The translations under genes were made by a program, and so were the position numbers. A stretch of 64,000 nucleotides of DNA, from positions 1 to 64,000 of the forward strand of contig NZ_WSRZ01000020.1 in assembly GCF_009828585.1 (NCBI RefSeq), read 5' to 3'. Below, piece after piece: positions 9,167-17,872 of this stretch. Below the pieces are notes generated by a model that did not search any database, had not been told where the DNA came from, and was given only the letters and a program-made list of their open reading frames with translations. This DNA is from Shewanella litoralis (GTDB taxonomy: Bacteria > Pseudomonadota > Gammaproteobacteria > Enterobacterales > Shewanellaceae). Numbering within the stretch: position 1 is the stretch's first letter; every line of letters starts with the position of its first letter.

Positions 9167-9982
9167 ATGTTGTTCATCGCTGGCTCAGTAAACCTACTTA
9201 ATACCATTTTTGCGCGTTATTTTCCGCGAATATTGACTCGTGCCGCGTTATGTTCACTTGCAATCGTTTATGCCAGTATTCTTCCTCATACTGCGATGGC
9301 TGAACCCATAAAAATTACCTTAGCAGCCGAAGATGGGTGGCCGCCATTTGCCGACGAATTTGGTAGCGGTATATCTCACAACCTTATCCAACATGCTTTT
9401 AAACAAGTCAATGTCGAAGTCTCAACCATTGTCGTGCCTTATACTCGCGGACTCATTATGACCGAGCGCGGTACTGTTGATGGTGTGTTTAACGTCACCA
9501 AAGAACAAAGTACACAAGCTCGATTCATTTTTGGCAAAGAACCGTTATTCACAGTCAATGCTTCATTTTTTTTCGCCAACACACAAACGGTCACAGCCAA
9601 AAGTAAATGGCAATTACCGCTCGGTAGCGTAGTAGGCATTATCGATGGTTACGAATATGGCGATGAACTACTCCAGCTAATTGACCAACGCCAATTGAAG
9701 ATAGTGAAGGTAAACAGCCAACGACAACTGATTAATTTACTGTTAGTCAATCGAATAGACAGTGCGATTATGTATGACATGGTCGCTGATGTTTACATTG
9801 AGCAAATGGGCGTTGAGCAAGATATTGTGGCTAAGTTTATGAACCATACCAGTGAAATATTCGTCGCATTTTCAAAACATAATCCTCAAGCTACAGAGCT
9901 AAGTTTACTGCTTGATAAAGGCTTACAACAATTAAAGCAACAAGGCCATTATCAACAATTACTTGTGCCACTCGATTTATGA
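9167..9982 (+). CDS. Periplasmic solute-binding-like protein (type 3 SBP family)
   Basis: Probable periplasmic protein of the amino-acid-type solute-binding fold (SBP_bac_3), about 271 residues. An N-terminal hydrophobic segment (ending near TAMAEP) is a signal peptide; the mature part begins IKITLAAEDGWPPFADEFG, the usual first strand and ligand loop. I chose the ATG at 9167 because AAAAGGA stands just before it (9156-9162); a longer frame from a GTG at 9122 lacks a site. No permease or ATPase gene is nearby, so it is unlikely to serve an ABC importer. Shewanella and related genera have many such orphan binding proteins, some of which act with sensor proteins; its position next to the propeller GGDEF-EAL gene fits that idea but does not prove it. 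Confidence 0.8.
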   Translation: MLFIAGSVNLLNTIFARYFPRILTRAALCSLAIVYASILPHTAMAEPIKITLAAEDGWPPFADEFGSGISHNLIQHAFKQVNVEVSTIVVPYTRGLIMTERGTVDGVFNVTKEQSTQARFIFGKEPLFTVNASFFFANTQTVTAKSKWQLPLGSVVGIIDGYEYGDELLQLIDQRQLKIVKVNSQRQLINLLLVNRIDSAIMYDMVADVYIEQMGVEQDIVAKFMNHTSEIFVAFSKHNPQATELSLLLDKGLQQLKQQGHYQQLLVPLDL

Positions 9983-10001
9983 GCCCTAAGGTCGCAACAA
10001 A

Positions 10002-10439
10002 ATGAACCCAATTTCGTCTATAAAATACAGTCCAGTCCATACCTTTAAAGTACAAATTTACTATGAAGACACGGACTTTTCTGGCGTGGTATATCACCCT
10101 AATTTTTTAAAGTATTTTGAGCGCGCGCGGGAACATGTCATTGGCGCAAACGTACTCAGTGAGTTATGGCAGCAACAGCAACTTGGCTTTGCGGTTTATC
10201 GAACAGACATGGTGTGCCATGACGGAGTTGAATTTGCCGATATAATCGAAGTACGCACTCAGTTTTATTTTGAAAGTAAATTTCGCACGGTTTGGCAGCA
10301 ATCTATTTGGCGCCCTAATGCAACCAAAGCAGCGGTTACCGCTAATATCGAAATGGTGTGCATGAATCAAAAACGACAGCTCGCCCCTATGCCGCCATCA
10401 TTGATTACACTCTTGTCGGACGGGATGACAAGCACTTAA
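10002..10439 (+). CDS. YbgC/4HBT-family acyl-CoA thioesterase
   Basis: Hot-dog-fold thioesterase, 145 residues, of the YbgC/4-hydroxybenzoyl-CoA thioesterase family. The active-site signature YYEDTDFSGVVYHPNFLKYFERARE (given here in parts: Asp in YEDTDFSGVVYH, then NFLKYFERARE) is intact near residue 25. It probably hydrolyses short acyl-CoA thioesters in the cytoplasm. It is not beside tol-pal genes, so it is a second YbgC-like enzyme rather than the tol-pal one. It starts 19 bases after the binding-protein gene with an AAGG ribosome site and may share its transcript. Confidence 0.88.
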   Translation: MNPISSIKYSPVHTFKVQIYYEDTDFSGVVYHPNFLKYFERAREHVIGANVLSELWQQQQLGFAVYRTDMVCHDGVEFADIIEVRTQFYFESKFRTVWQQSIWRPNATKAAVTANIEMVCMNQKRQLAPMPPSLITLLSDGMTST

Positions 10440-10463
10440 CGATAAGCGCTACTGATAAGCCAG

Positions 10464-12008
10464 TTATAGAGAATGAGTTAATTGCGGGTAGATGTGTTCA
10501 AACTCATCTGCGGTGGCGGGTTTAGCAAAGTAATCACCTTGAATCGTATCGACACCAAATTCATGTAATGTCTCTAACACAGATTTAGATTCAACCCCTT
10601 CTACCGTGACCTCAAACCCTAAACTTTTTGCCAGTTCAATACTGGTTTTTACAATTTGTTTGGCCGCGGTTGAGGTTTCAAAATCCTCTAAAAATGCCTT
10701 GTCTATTTTCACTTCATCTACAGGTAAAAAGCGCAAATACGCTAACGATGAATGCCCAGTACCAAAGTCATCAATGGCAATTTTCACCCCGGTCTCACGA
10801 AGCTTATTAAGAGTAGCAATGGTTTGCTCTAACGACACCATCAATGCACTTTCAGTGATTTCAATCATAATGCATTCTGCTGGCACTAAATACTGCGCCA
10901 GCTTAGTGGCGACATCGTTCGCCAAATTAGGATTATCAAGGTCGGTGGACGATAGATTAAGGGCAACTTTAACGTAAATCCCCTTTTCTCGCCATTTGGC
11001 TTGCTGGGCAATAACGGCATCGAGCACCCAGGTGCTTAACATATCAATCATGCCCGTTTGTTCCGCTAAGGGGATAAATTCATTGGGTGATATTAACCCT
11101 AACCCTTCATGCTGCCAGCGAATTAACGCCTCAACCTGTTGGCACTGACCACTTTGAATATCAAGCTTAGGCTGAAACACCATATACAACTGATTTTGCT
11201 TTAATCCTTTTGGTAAACCATTAATGATCAGTAGTTCACGATATTGCGCTTTGTCATCGTCTTGATCGTAAAAAGCAATCGGTTGCTTTAAGGTTTTGGC
11301 TTTTTTAAGGGCTAAATCTAAGCGCCTTAACATCAAACTCACGTCAGCATGGTGCTCCGATAATGACAGCACACCTAACTGCATTTTGATGCTTATTGGC
11401 TGCTGTTCAATCTCAAAAGGTAATTGTAAATCCTGCTTTAACTGGGTCAGTTGTGGGAGTGTTAACGCTTTTGGAAAAAACAACAGAAACTCATTACCAT
11501 TCATTCGGGCAATAAATTGCGGTTTGTTGTCGATATTCTCTATGCGTTTTGCAAACGCCTTAAGCAGCTTGTCGCCAAATAAAAAGCCGAATAAATCATT
11601 CACAAATCGAAACTGTTTAATGTCCACCAGCACTAACATGCCTTGAGAAACTGGCATTTTAGCCAGCATCTTACGTTTAAATCCGACACGATTTGTTAAG
11701 CCGGTTAATTTGTCTCGCTCAGTACTAAATAAGCTGGATTGATGAAAGTTTTTAAGCGCGATAATGAGGGGTTTTAACGATGAGGATGACGTATCTAAGG
11801 TAAAGGTATCTTGATTGAGTATTTGCAACGCTAATGCTTGGGTTAATTGCCGCAGCGCACGTTGCTGCCGCCAATGAATAACGCCGATGATACCAATCAA
11901 TATCACCGCAATAAACGCTATCAGTGTCAGCAAATTATTCATTTGGAATGTTTCATTAATAAGTGCTACTTCATCATTATAGGCTAATGGATTATATCTC
12001 CAAGCCAC
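10464..12008 (-). CDS. Membrane GGDEF-EAL protein with degenerate GGDEF motif
   Basis: Probable c-di-GMP phosphodiesterase. One transmembrane helix (residues 24-46 of the long frame) precedes a GGDEF domain (about 95-255) and an EAL domain (about 265-505). The cyclase signature is NGNEF at 170-174 instead of GGDEF, so cyclase activity is not expected; such domains can bind GTP and regulate the EAL domain. The EAL signature (EALIRW), EITES, DDFGTGHSS, KIDKAF and EGVES are intact, consistent with hydrolysis of c-di-GMP. The frame can start at a GTG at 12008 or at an ATG at 11942; neither has a convincing ribosome site, and the ATG would place the helix at the very N-terminus. It converges on the thioesterase gene with only about 24 bases between. 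Confidence 0.88.
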   Translation of the reverse strand: MAWRYNPLAYNDEVALINETFQMNNLLTLIAFIAVILIGIIGVIHWRQQRALRQLTQALALQILNQDTFTLDTSSSSLKPLIIALKNFHQSSLFSTERDKLTGLTNRVGFKRKMLAKMPVSQGMLVLVDIKQFRFVNDLFGFLFGDKLLKAFAKRIENIDNKPQFIARMNGNEFLLFFPKALTLPQLTQLKQDLQLPFEIEQQPISIKMQLGVLSLSEHHADVSLMLRRLDLALKKAKTLKQPIAFYDQDDDKAQYRELLIINGLPKGLKQNQLYMVFQPKLDIQSGQCQQVEALIRWQHEGLGLISPNEFIPLAEQTGMIDMLSTWVLDAVIAQQAKWREKGIYVKVALNLSSTDLDNPNLANDVATKLAQYLVPAECIMIEITESALMVSLEQTIATLNKLRETGVKIAIDDFGTGHSSLAYLRFLPVDEVKIDKAFLEDFETSTAAKQIVKTSIELAKSLGFEVTVEGVESKSVLETLHEFGVDTIQGDYFAKPATADEFEHIYPQLTHSL

Positions 12009-12095
12009 TCGGCTTTGACCTATGCTGTGATTATTTACACACTAGGCACTTAATTGACGGGAGAGCATACCGTCAATTAAGTCAGGGCATGAAGA

Positions 12096-12938
12096 TTACT
12101 CGTAACTTTGCTTAATCGAATGATACATATCGATAAACTCATCACTGGCTAAATCTTCTGGCGTTACGGGTAAACCGCGTTGGGCAAACACGCCTAACCG
12201 CTCGTCTAGCTCTTCACCTGCGCGCAATTCACCGGTGTAAAATGCCGCAGAGCGAATAAAGTCTAAATAAGTGACTTTTTCTGGCATGTAATGCAAGTCA
12301 GCCCAACGCTCAACCACTTCCATCACTTCTGGGGCAAAGTCCCATGTTTTGAGCACAGCACGGCCAATTGGACCTTGCATTTTGCGCACAAGACTGCGCA
12401 ACTGATCGATTTTACTGCACAGTTCAGGATGAACTTCAGCTTCGGTGAGTACAGGTAAGGCGCCAATGTTATGCACTAAACCAGCAAGTGTTAATGTATC
12501 ACGATCTAATTTTTTACTTGGATTACGCTTATTGTATATTTCTAACATGGCGCACGATGATGCTGTCACCTCAATAGAGGTTTTCCACACTTCATCCATC
12601 ACTTCCCATACCATTTCATTGGTAGAAATAAACAACTGCTCCATGGCAACTGAAGTGGTAATTGACTTAATTTGCACTAGGCCAATACGGTTTACAGCTG
12701 CGCTAATGTTCTCGGCTTTGTTACCGCGTGAATATAATGCACTGTTAGCCACTTTAATAATACGCGCTGAAATTGCTGCATCCTGGCCAATAATGTCACC
12801 AACCTGCTTGAGACTGGAATCCTTACGCGCCACCACCTCTTGCACTCTCATGGCCACTTCTGGCAATGTTGGCAATACCAACGCATCGTCTTTAAGCTTC
12901 TTTAATAATCCAACCAAGAGTTGATGTTCGGTAGACAT
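12096..12938 (-). CDS. HDOD-domain signalling protein
   Basis: 280-residue protein made of an HDOD domain (about 18-215), a non-catalytic relative of HD phosphohydrolases found in bacterial signalling and motility or c-di-GMP networks. The typical opening LPTLPEVAMRVQEVVARKDSSLKQVGDIIGQDAAISARIIKVANSA is seen in segments (LPTLPEVA, then DAAISARIIKVANSALY). No output domain follows. The ribosome site GGAGACC lies just before the ATG. It is transcribed in the same direction as the GGDEF-EAL gene downstream, about 90 bases away, so the two may be coexpressed. Specific role unknown. Confidence 0.88.
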   Translation of the reverse strand: MSTEHQLLVGLLKKLKDDALVLPTLPEVAMRVQEVVARKDSSLKQVGDIIGQDAAISARIIKVANSALYSRGNKAENISAAVNRIGLVQIKSITTSVAMEQLFISTNEMVWEVMDEVWKTSIEVTASSCAMLEIYNKRNPSKKLDRDTLTLAGLVHNIGALPVLTEAEVHPELCSKIDQLRSLVRKMQGPIGRAVLKTWDFAPEVMEVVERWADLHYMPEKVTYLDFIRSAAFYTGELRAGEELDERLGVFAQRGLPVTPEDLASDEFIDMYHSIKQSYE

Positions 12939-13187
12939 GCGGTCTCCATAAAATAATGTTCACTAATGCCAAGATTATATACCCAAACGCATATTATTTG
13001 CGATGACTCAAAAACCACCAAGCCAATTAATTACGCTTTTTAGAATATTTGTTGATAAGGATGACGGCGAGAACCACAAAAGTACAACCCACTTCACATT
13101 TCCCAAGCCTATATTTGTACCCACTAATGTCCTTAAGTAAGCTTTCGTCCCCTATAGAGACTAACCCTGTTGTAGACCGAGAAAACT

Positions 13188-14552
13188 ATGTTTAAACCTG
13201 AATTATTATCCCCTGCTGGCACATTAAAAAATATGCGCTACGCCTTTGCTTATGGTGCTGATGCTGTGTATGCAGGGCAACCTCGTTATAGCTTAAGGGT
13301 GAGAAATAATGACTTTAAAATGGAAAACCTCGCCACAGGGATTGAAGAAGCACATGCGTTAGGTAAGAAATTGTACGTGGTGAGTAACATTGCCCCACAT
13401 AACGCAAAACTCAAAACCTATATAAAAGACATGGAGCCAGTGATTGCCATGAAGCCTGATGCGGTCATCATGTCAGACCCAGGCTTAATTATGATGGTGC
13501 GCGAAGCGTTTCCTGAGCAAGTGGTGCACTTATCGGTTCAGGCTAATGCCATTAACTGGGCTTCGGTAAAATTTTGGCAACAACAAGGGATTAAACGGGT
13601 TATTTTATCGCGCGAATTGTCTTTAGATGAAATTGAAGAAATTCGCCAACGCTGCCCTGACATAGAACTTGAAGTCTTTGTTCATGGGGCGTTGTGCATG
13701 GCCTATTCTGGCCGTTGCCTACTATCAGGATACATTAACAAACGCGACCCTAATCAAGGCACATGTACTAATGCTTGTCGCTGGAAATATGACGTACACC
13801 CTGCCCAGCAAACTGAAACAGGCGATGTGATAGCCATGCCTGCTGAAGTACAAATAGCAACACCAACGTTAGGCGCTGGCGAGCCAAGTAGTGAGATAGT
13901 GTTACTGCAAGAAGCAGGTCGTCCTGGTGAATACATGCCGGCTTTTGAAGATGAGCACGGTACCTACATTATGAACTCAAAAGATTTACGCGCCATTCAA
14001 CATGTTGACCGATTAACCCGTATGGGCATCGACTCGTTAAAAATTGAAGGCCGCACTAAGTCATTTTACTATGTCGCGCGCACCGCACAATTATACCGCC
14101 AAGCCATTGAAGATGCCGCGGCCGGTAAAGATTTTGATCGCACGCTAATGAGTAACCTTGAAGGTTTAGCGCATCGAGGCTACACCGAAGGTTTTTTACG
14201 CCGTCATGTGCATGATGAGTATCAAAATTATCAGTACGGTCATTCTGTGAGTAATAGCCAGCAATTTGTAGGTGAGTTTACCGGCAAACGTAATGAGCAA
14301 GGCCTTGCTGAAATTGATGTTAAGAACAAGTTTTCGCTAGGCGACAGCGTTGAAGTAATGACAACCGAAGGTAATTTTGTTATCACTATTGAATCATTAG
14401 TCAATCGCAAAAACCAACCCATCGAGGCAGCACTAGGGTCAGGGCACTTTGTCTTTATGCCCATTCCAATGAATATCGATGTCGAAAAGGCAATGCTAAT
14501 GCGTAATTTACCTGAGGGAGTTGATACCCGAAACCCTCATCAACCAGGTTAA
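13188..14552 (+). CDS. trhP: TrhP (YegQ), tRNA U34 5-hydroxylation protein, U32 family
   Basis: 454 residues, matching E. coli YegQ/TrhP. It belongs to the U32 family, now known as iron-sulfur proteins rather than peptidases. TrhP makes 5-hydroxyuridine at the wobble position of certain tRNAs, in a prephenate-dependent way, as the precursor of cmo5U. The family signature EVFVHGALCMAYSGRCLLSGY-type (EVFVHGALC, then SGRC) is at about residue 165, with further cysteines in GTC and NAC that would bind a 4Fe-4S cluster. The following gene, 6 bases downstream, is a YfhL-type ferredoxin, a natural electron donor. The start is supported by GAGAAAA upstream. Confidence 0.93.
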   Translation: MFKPELLSPAGTLKNMRYAFAYGADAVYAGQPRYSLRVRNNDFKMENLATGIEEAHALGKKLYVVSNIAPHNAKLKTYIKDMEPVIAMKPDAVIMSDPGLIMMVREAFPEQVVHLSVQANAINWASVKFWQQQGIKRVILSRELSLDEIEEIRQRCPDIELEVFVHGALCMAYSGRCLLSGYINKRDPNQGTCTNACRWKYDVHPAQQTETGDVIAMPAEVQIATPTLGAGEPSSEIVLLQEAGRPGEYMPAFEDEHGTYIMNSKDLRAIQHVDRLTRMGIDSLKIEGRTKSFYYVARTAQLYRQAIEDAAAGKDFDRTLMSNLEGLAHRGYTEGFLRRHVHDEYQNYQYGHSVSNSQQFVGEFTGKRNEQGLAEIDVKNKFSLGDSVEVMTTEGNFVITIESLVNRKNQPIEAALGSGHFVFMPIPMNIDVEKAMLMRNLPEGVDTRNPHQPG

Positions 14553-14807
<255 letters not shown>

Positions 14808-14825
14808 ACACGCCCTTTTTGCGTA

Positions 14826-14856
14826 ACCCAAACGGCGCATTGGCGCCGTTTAAGTT
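14826..14856. terminator. Hairpin between yfhL and ubiT
   Basis: Nine-bp perfect stem AAACGGCGC (14830-14838) and GCGCCGTTT (14843-14851) with a four-base loop, between two convergent genes. The T tracts are short in both directions, so termination strength is uncertain. Confidence 0.6.
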
Positions 14857-14895
14857 ATCTGTATATCTAATCTCATTAAAATAGAATAGCAATCG

Positions 14896-15402
14896 TTAAC
14901 CATAGTCTTTTGTCGACGTTAACGTTTGTAAAAGTTGCGCCAATTTATTTACCGCGATATTCACTGGCGCCGGTAACGAGTCGAGTTCAATCGACAACAA
15001 TATATTTTTCACTTCTAGCCCTAGTTCTGTGTCACCCTCGATGCGTAATTTACGTTGAAAGAATAGAGTGTCAGGGTCTTCTTTTCCCGCAGCGACTAAT
15101 AATAATTCAGGCACATTTGCACTGAAGATTACATTCGGTTGATTCATCGGTTGTACCCATAATTTATGATCCATACCGACTTGAAACTGCAAATCGATAT
15201 CGTCAACACAAATACCCACCGATTTATCGTTTAAGAATGCCAATTCACCTGACCGAACTTGCTCAGCCAACACCAAATTAAGAATTTGAGCAATGAGTAC
15301 CATTTTCATGCTTACCGGCACTAACGCGATTGAACGCCGACTCAGCCGCGGCGCAAAATGTAAGATATGTTCAGATAAACGGTGTTGAAATGCTTGAGCC
15401 AT
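14896..15402 (-). CDS. ubiT: UbiT, SCP2-domain ubiquinone biosynthesis accessory factor
   Basis: 168 residues with an SCP2 (sterol-carrier-like) lipid-binding domain over residues 40-145, as in E. coli YhbT/UbiT. UbiT is needed for oxygen-independent ubiquinone synthesis and is thought to hold hydrophobic intermediates, like UbiJ in the aerobic pathway. It is divergent from ubiU-ubiV with 140 bases between the start codons, so control is probably shared. Start supported by AGGAA eight bases before the ATG. Confidence 0.9.
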   Translation of the reverse strand: MAQAFQHRLSEHILHFAPRLSRRSIALVPVSMKMVLIAQILNLVLAEQVRSGELAFLNDKSVGICVDDIDLQFQVGMDHKLWVQPMNQPNVIFSANVPELLLVAAGKEDPDTLFFQRKLRIEGDTELGLEVKNILLSIELDSLPAPVNIAVNKLAQLLQTLTSTKDYG

Positions 15403-15469
15403 TAAGGGTTCCTACCTGCAAAGAGAGCGACTTAGCAAGCTAGTTTACTGGCAATTTATCCTAGGAAAC

Positions 15470-15483
15470 CTGTTTTAAATCAA
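15470..15483. promoter_or_regulatory. Possible FNR/EtrA-type site in the ubiT-ubiU divergent region
   Basis: CTGTTTTAAATCAA matches 8 of the 10 defined positions of the FNR consensus TTGAT-N4-ATCAA. It is nearly midway between the two divergent start codons. E. coli ubiUV is known to be FNR-controlled, and Shewanella EtrA recognises the same consensus. Weak left half-site; offered as a candidate only. Confidence 0.35.
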
Positions 15484-15542
15484 TTCATGTTAACTCAATC
15501 ACATTTACACTCCTGTTCTTTTAAAATAATGAGCACATCAAC

Positions 15543-16544
15543 ATGGAACTCTTATGCCCAGCAGGTAATTTAGCCTCGCTAAAAGCCGCTTTAAATGCTG
15601 GCGCCGACGCGGTGTATCTGGGACTTAAAGATGACACTAACGCACGGTCATTCGCAGGTTTAAACTTTTCAGCACCGCAGTTGGCTCAAGCCACTCAATT
15701 AGCCCATAGCCAAGGCCGTAAAGTGTTTTTAACCTTAAATACCTTCCCTAAACCTGGACATGAACAACGTTGGTATCAGGCGGTTGATTTAGCGGCGCAA
15801 CTCAATATGGATGCATTAATCGTGGCGGACTTATCATTACTCAGCTACGCCCATCAACATCATCCGCACTTGCCTTTACACTTATCTGTGCAAGCGAGTG
15901 CCACTAACCTAGGCGCGTTATCGTTTTATAAAGAAGCATTTAATATCGAGCGCGCAGTGTTGCCTCGAGTGTTATCGATAAAACAAGTCAGAGATTTAGC
16001 AAAAGTAAGCCCTGTTAAACTTGAAGTGTTCGCCTTTGGCAGTTTATGCATTATGGCTGAAGGACGCTGCCACTTATCATCTTATGTAACAGGCCAGTCA
16101 CCCAACACCGGCGGTTCGTGCTCACCTGCCAATCATGTTCGTTGGCAAGACAGTGGCTCCGATAAATTAACTCGACTCAATGATGTGTTAATCGACAAAG
16201 CTGATGCCAGTCAGCAGTTAGGCTACCCAGTTGTGTGCAAAGGCCGCTATGTGGCTCAATATGATCACGATGCCAAATACTTACTTGAATCACCCACCAG
16301 CTTAAACACCTTAAGTTTATTACCTGAGCTAGCCCAAGCGGGAATTGCATCACTTAAAATTGAGGGACGTCAAAGAAGCCCTGCTTATGTCAGCCAGGTA
16401 ACCCAGGTGTGGCGCAGTGCCATTGACACTTATCTAAACTCGCCGGCATCGTTTACAGAGCAACCTCAATGGTCACAGGCTTTGGCTAAAGTCTCAGAAG
16501 GACAAATTACTACATTAGGTGCTTACGAGCGCCAATGGCAATAA
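15543..16544 (+). CDS. ubiU: UbiU, anaerobic ubiquinone hydroxylation protein (U32 family)
   Basis: 333 residues, matching E. coli YhbU/UbiU (331). With UbiV it forms a heterodimer carrying 4Fe-4S clusters that hydroxylates ubiquinone precursors without oxygen, using prephenate. The U32 signature EVFAFGSLCIMAEGRC lies near residue 160; further cysteines in GGSC and VVCKGRY complete the four-cysteine pattern of the family. N-terminus MELLCPAGN is typical. The ubiV start lies at its stop, so the two are translated together. Confidence 0.94.
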   Translation: MELLCPAGNLASLKAALNAGADAVYLGLKDDTNARSFAGLNFSAPQLAQATQLAHSQGRKVFLTLNTFPKPGHEQRWYQAVDLAAQLNMDALIVADLSLLSYAHQHHPHLPLHLSVQASATNLGALSFYKEAFNIERAVLPRVLSIKQVRDLAKVSPVKLEVFAFGSLCIMAEGRCHLSSYVTGQSPNTGGSCSPANHVRWQDSGSDKLTRLNDVLIDKADASQQLGYPVVCKGRYVAQYDHDAKYLLESPTSLNTLSLLPELAQAGIASLKIEGRQRSPAYVSQVTQVWRSAIDTYLNSPASFTEQPQWSQALAKVSEGQITTLGAYERQWQ

Positions 16545-16552
16545 GGGAAAGT

Positions 16553-17479
16553 ATGAAAATATCACTCGCGCCAATAAGTTATTGCTGGTCCAAAGCGGAT
16601 GTTGAGCAATTTTACCAACACGTCGCCACCAGCAGTATTGATACCGTATACCTCGGCGAAACCGTCTGTAGCCGTCGCCGAGAACTCAAGTTTGCTGATT
16701 ATTTGGCTTTAGCGCACATGCTCAAAAACCACGGTAAACACGTGGTATTGTCGACAATGGCGTTAGTCGAAGCGCAATCTGAACTCAACGAACTTAAACG
16801 GGCAATCAATAATGGTGACTTTAGTATTGAAGCCAACGATATGGCGGGCGTGTATTATGCCCATCAAGCTAAAATACCCTTTGTTTGTGGACCAACAATC
16901 AATAATTACAACCGTGCAAGCTTAGATTTATTACATCAAAAAGGCATGTACCGCTTTGTAATGCCTTGCGAATTATCAAAAGATTGGCTGCAAGCTGTTA
17001 TCGACTCAGGCAGTCAGCTGCAATATGAAATTGAAGTATTAGGCCACGGCTATATGCCATTAGCGCACTCTGCTCGCTGCTTTACCGCTAAACACTACCA
17101 GTTGCCAAAAGACCAATGCCAAACCATTTGCCAGCGGCATAGCAAAGGATTGCTAGCCCAAACGCAGGAGTCACAACCCTTGTTGAGGTTGAACGGCATT
17201 CAAACCCAATCTGCGGCGCAGGTGGATCTCATCAGCCAAATACCACAAATGATCAATATGGGTGTCGATTACTGGCGTATATCGCCTAATAAACTAGCGG
17301 ATGTCACATTAGGTGATACGTTAGCTACTTTACTTAATCAAGCTCTATTGAATGATAATGCAACATTGCAAGACACGTTGACACAATTTGAGCAGTCAAA
17401 TACCGCGACTCACCATTGTAATGGGTATTGGTTCGGGCAGCCTGGAATGCACTTCTCGGAACAATCGGCTGCATCATAG
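16553..17479 (+). CDS. ubiV: UbiV, anaerobic ubiquinone hydroxylation protein (U32 family)
   Basis: 308 residues from the ATG at 16553, a little longer than E. coli YhbV/UbiV (292). Partner of UbiU. The expected cysteines are visible: one near residue 40 (GETVCSRRREL) and three in SARCF, KDQCQT and TICQRH near residues 177-195. Start chosen because AAGGGAAAG stands directly before ATG 16553, whereas the longer frame overlaps the end of ubiU and has no site. Spacing to ubiU is 8 bases. Confidence 0.93.
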   Translation: MKISLAPISYCWSKADVEQFYQHVATSSIDTVYLGETVCSRRRELKFADYLALAHMLKNHGKHVVLSTMALVEAQSELNELKRAINNGDFSIEANDMAGVYYAHQAKIPFVCGPTINNYNRASLDLLHQKGMYRFVMPCELSKDWLQAVIDSGSQLQYEIEVLGHGYMPLAHSARCFTAKHYQLPKDQCQTICQRHSKGLLAQTQESQPLLRLNGIQTQSAAQVDLISQIPQMINMGVDYWRISPNKLADVTLGDTLATLLNQALLNDNATLQDTLTQFEQSNTATHHCNGYWFGQPGMHFSEQSAAS

Positions 17480-17872
17480 TATCTACATCACATCCAACGA
17501 CTGCGCGCGACTATTGGATGCCATGCTTTTCTTCCACATAAATGATTTAGCTATGTCACGATACAGGCATAACAACATGGCTAAATCATTATTGTCGGGA
17601 GCACATCAACAGCTAAAAAACCTAATGACTTGGTAACTATCAATGAAGATGTTGCCGATTTATTAGGACAAATACGTGATAAATATGACGTATATCTACC
17701 CACATTTAACTAATATCTATTCGTCTCAGTTATCATTTTACATACCGCAAATAAGGGGGTAACCTTGCCACCCTAAAAAGTACAACTGAATGGACATTCA
17801 CTTATCGTCCATGACTCACAGTGGCCTTGCACAGCGAGCCACTTTAAAGCACATACGTAAGGTGTATTTAAC
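17480..17872. other. Intergenic region upstream of the YjiH-family gene
   Basis: 393 bases without a supportable gene. A short frame around 17582-17713 would encode some 40 hydrophilic residues ending in TAA but lacks a start codon and ribosome site, and is interrupted upstream by stops in all frames; it may be a gene remnant or chance. Near the next gene are two tandem inverted repeats (17790-17812 and 17820-17843), described separately. Confidence 0.5.
17788..17843 (+). promoter_or_regulatory. Two tandem inverted repeats in the leader of the YjiH-family gene
   Basis: ATGGAC (17790-17795) pairs with GTCCAT (17807-17812), and AGTGGC (17820-17825) pairs with GCCACT (17838-17843). The first arm also lies inside another near-palindrome, TGAATG-GA-CATTCA, so alternative pairings exist. 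Thirty bases separate the second hairpin from the start codon. Not a riboswitch class I recognise. Confidence 0.35.

Noticed and set aside
10606-11646. Long + strand open frames opposite the GGDEF-EAL gene
   Set aside because: Antisense shadows of a gene with intact EAL motifs; Ser/Leu/Arg-rich, without ribosome sites.
12977-12995. TATACCCAAAC, like the left end of the TACCCAA elements
   Set aside because: The match stops after 11 bases and no right end is found; probably chance.
17388-17713. Possible short gene or gene remnant after ubiV
   Set aside because: The 82-codon frame begins inside ubiV, and the 40-residue hydrophilic frame ending near 17713 has no start codon or ribosome site. 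Too weak to call even a pseudogene.
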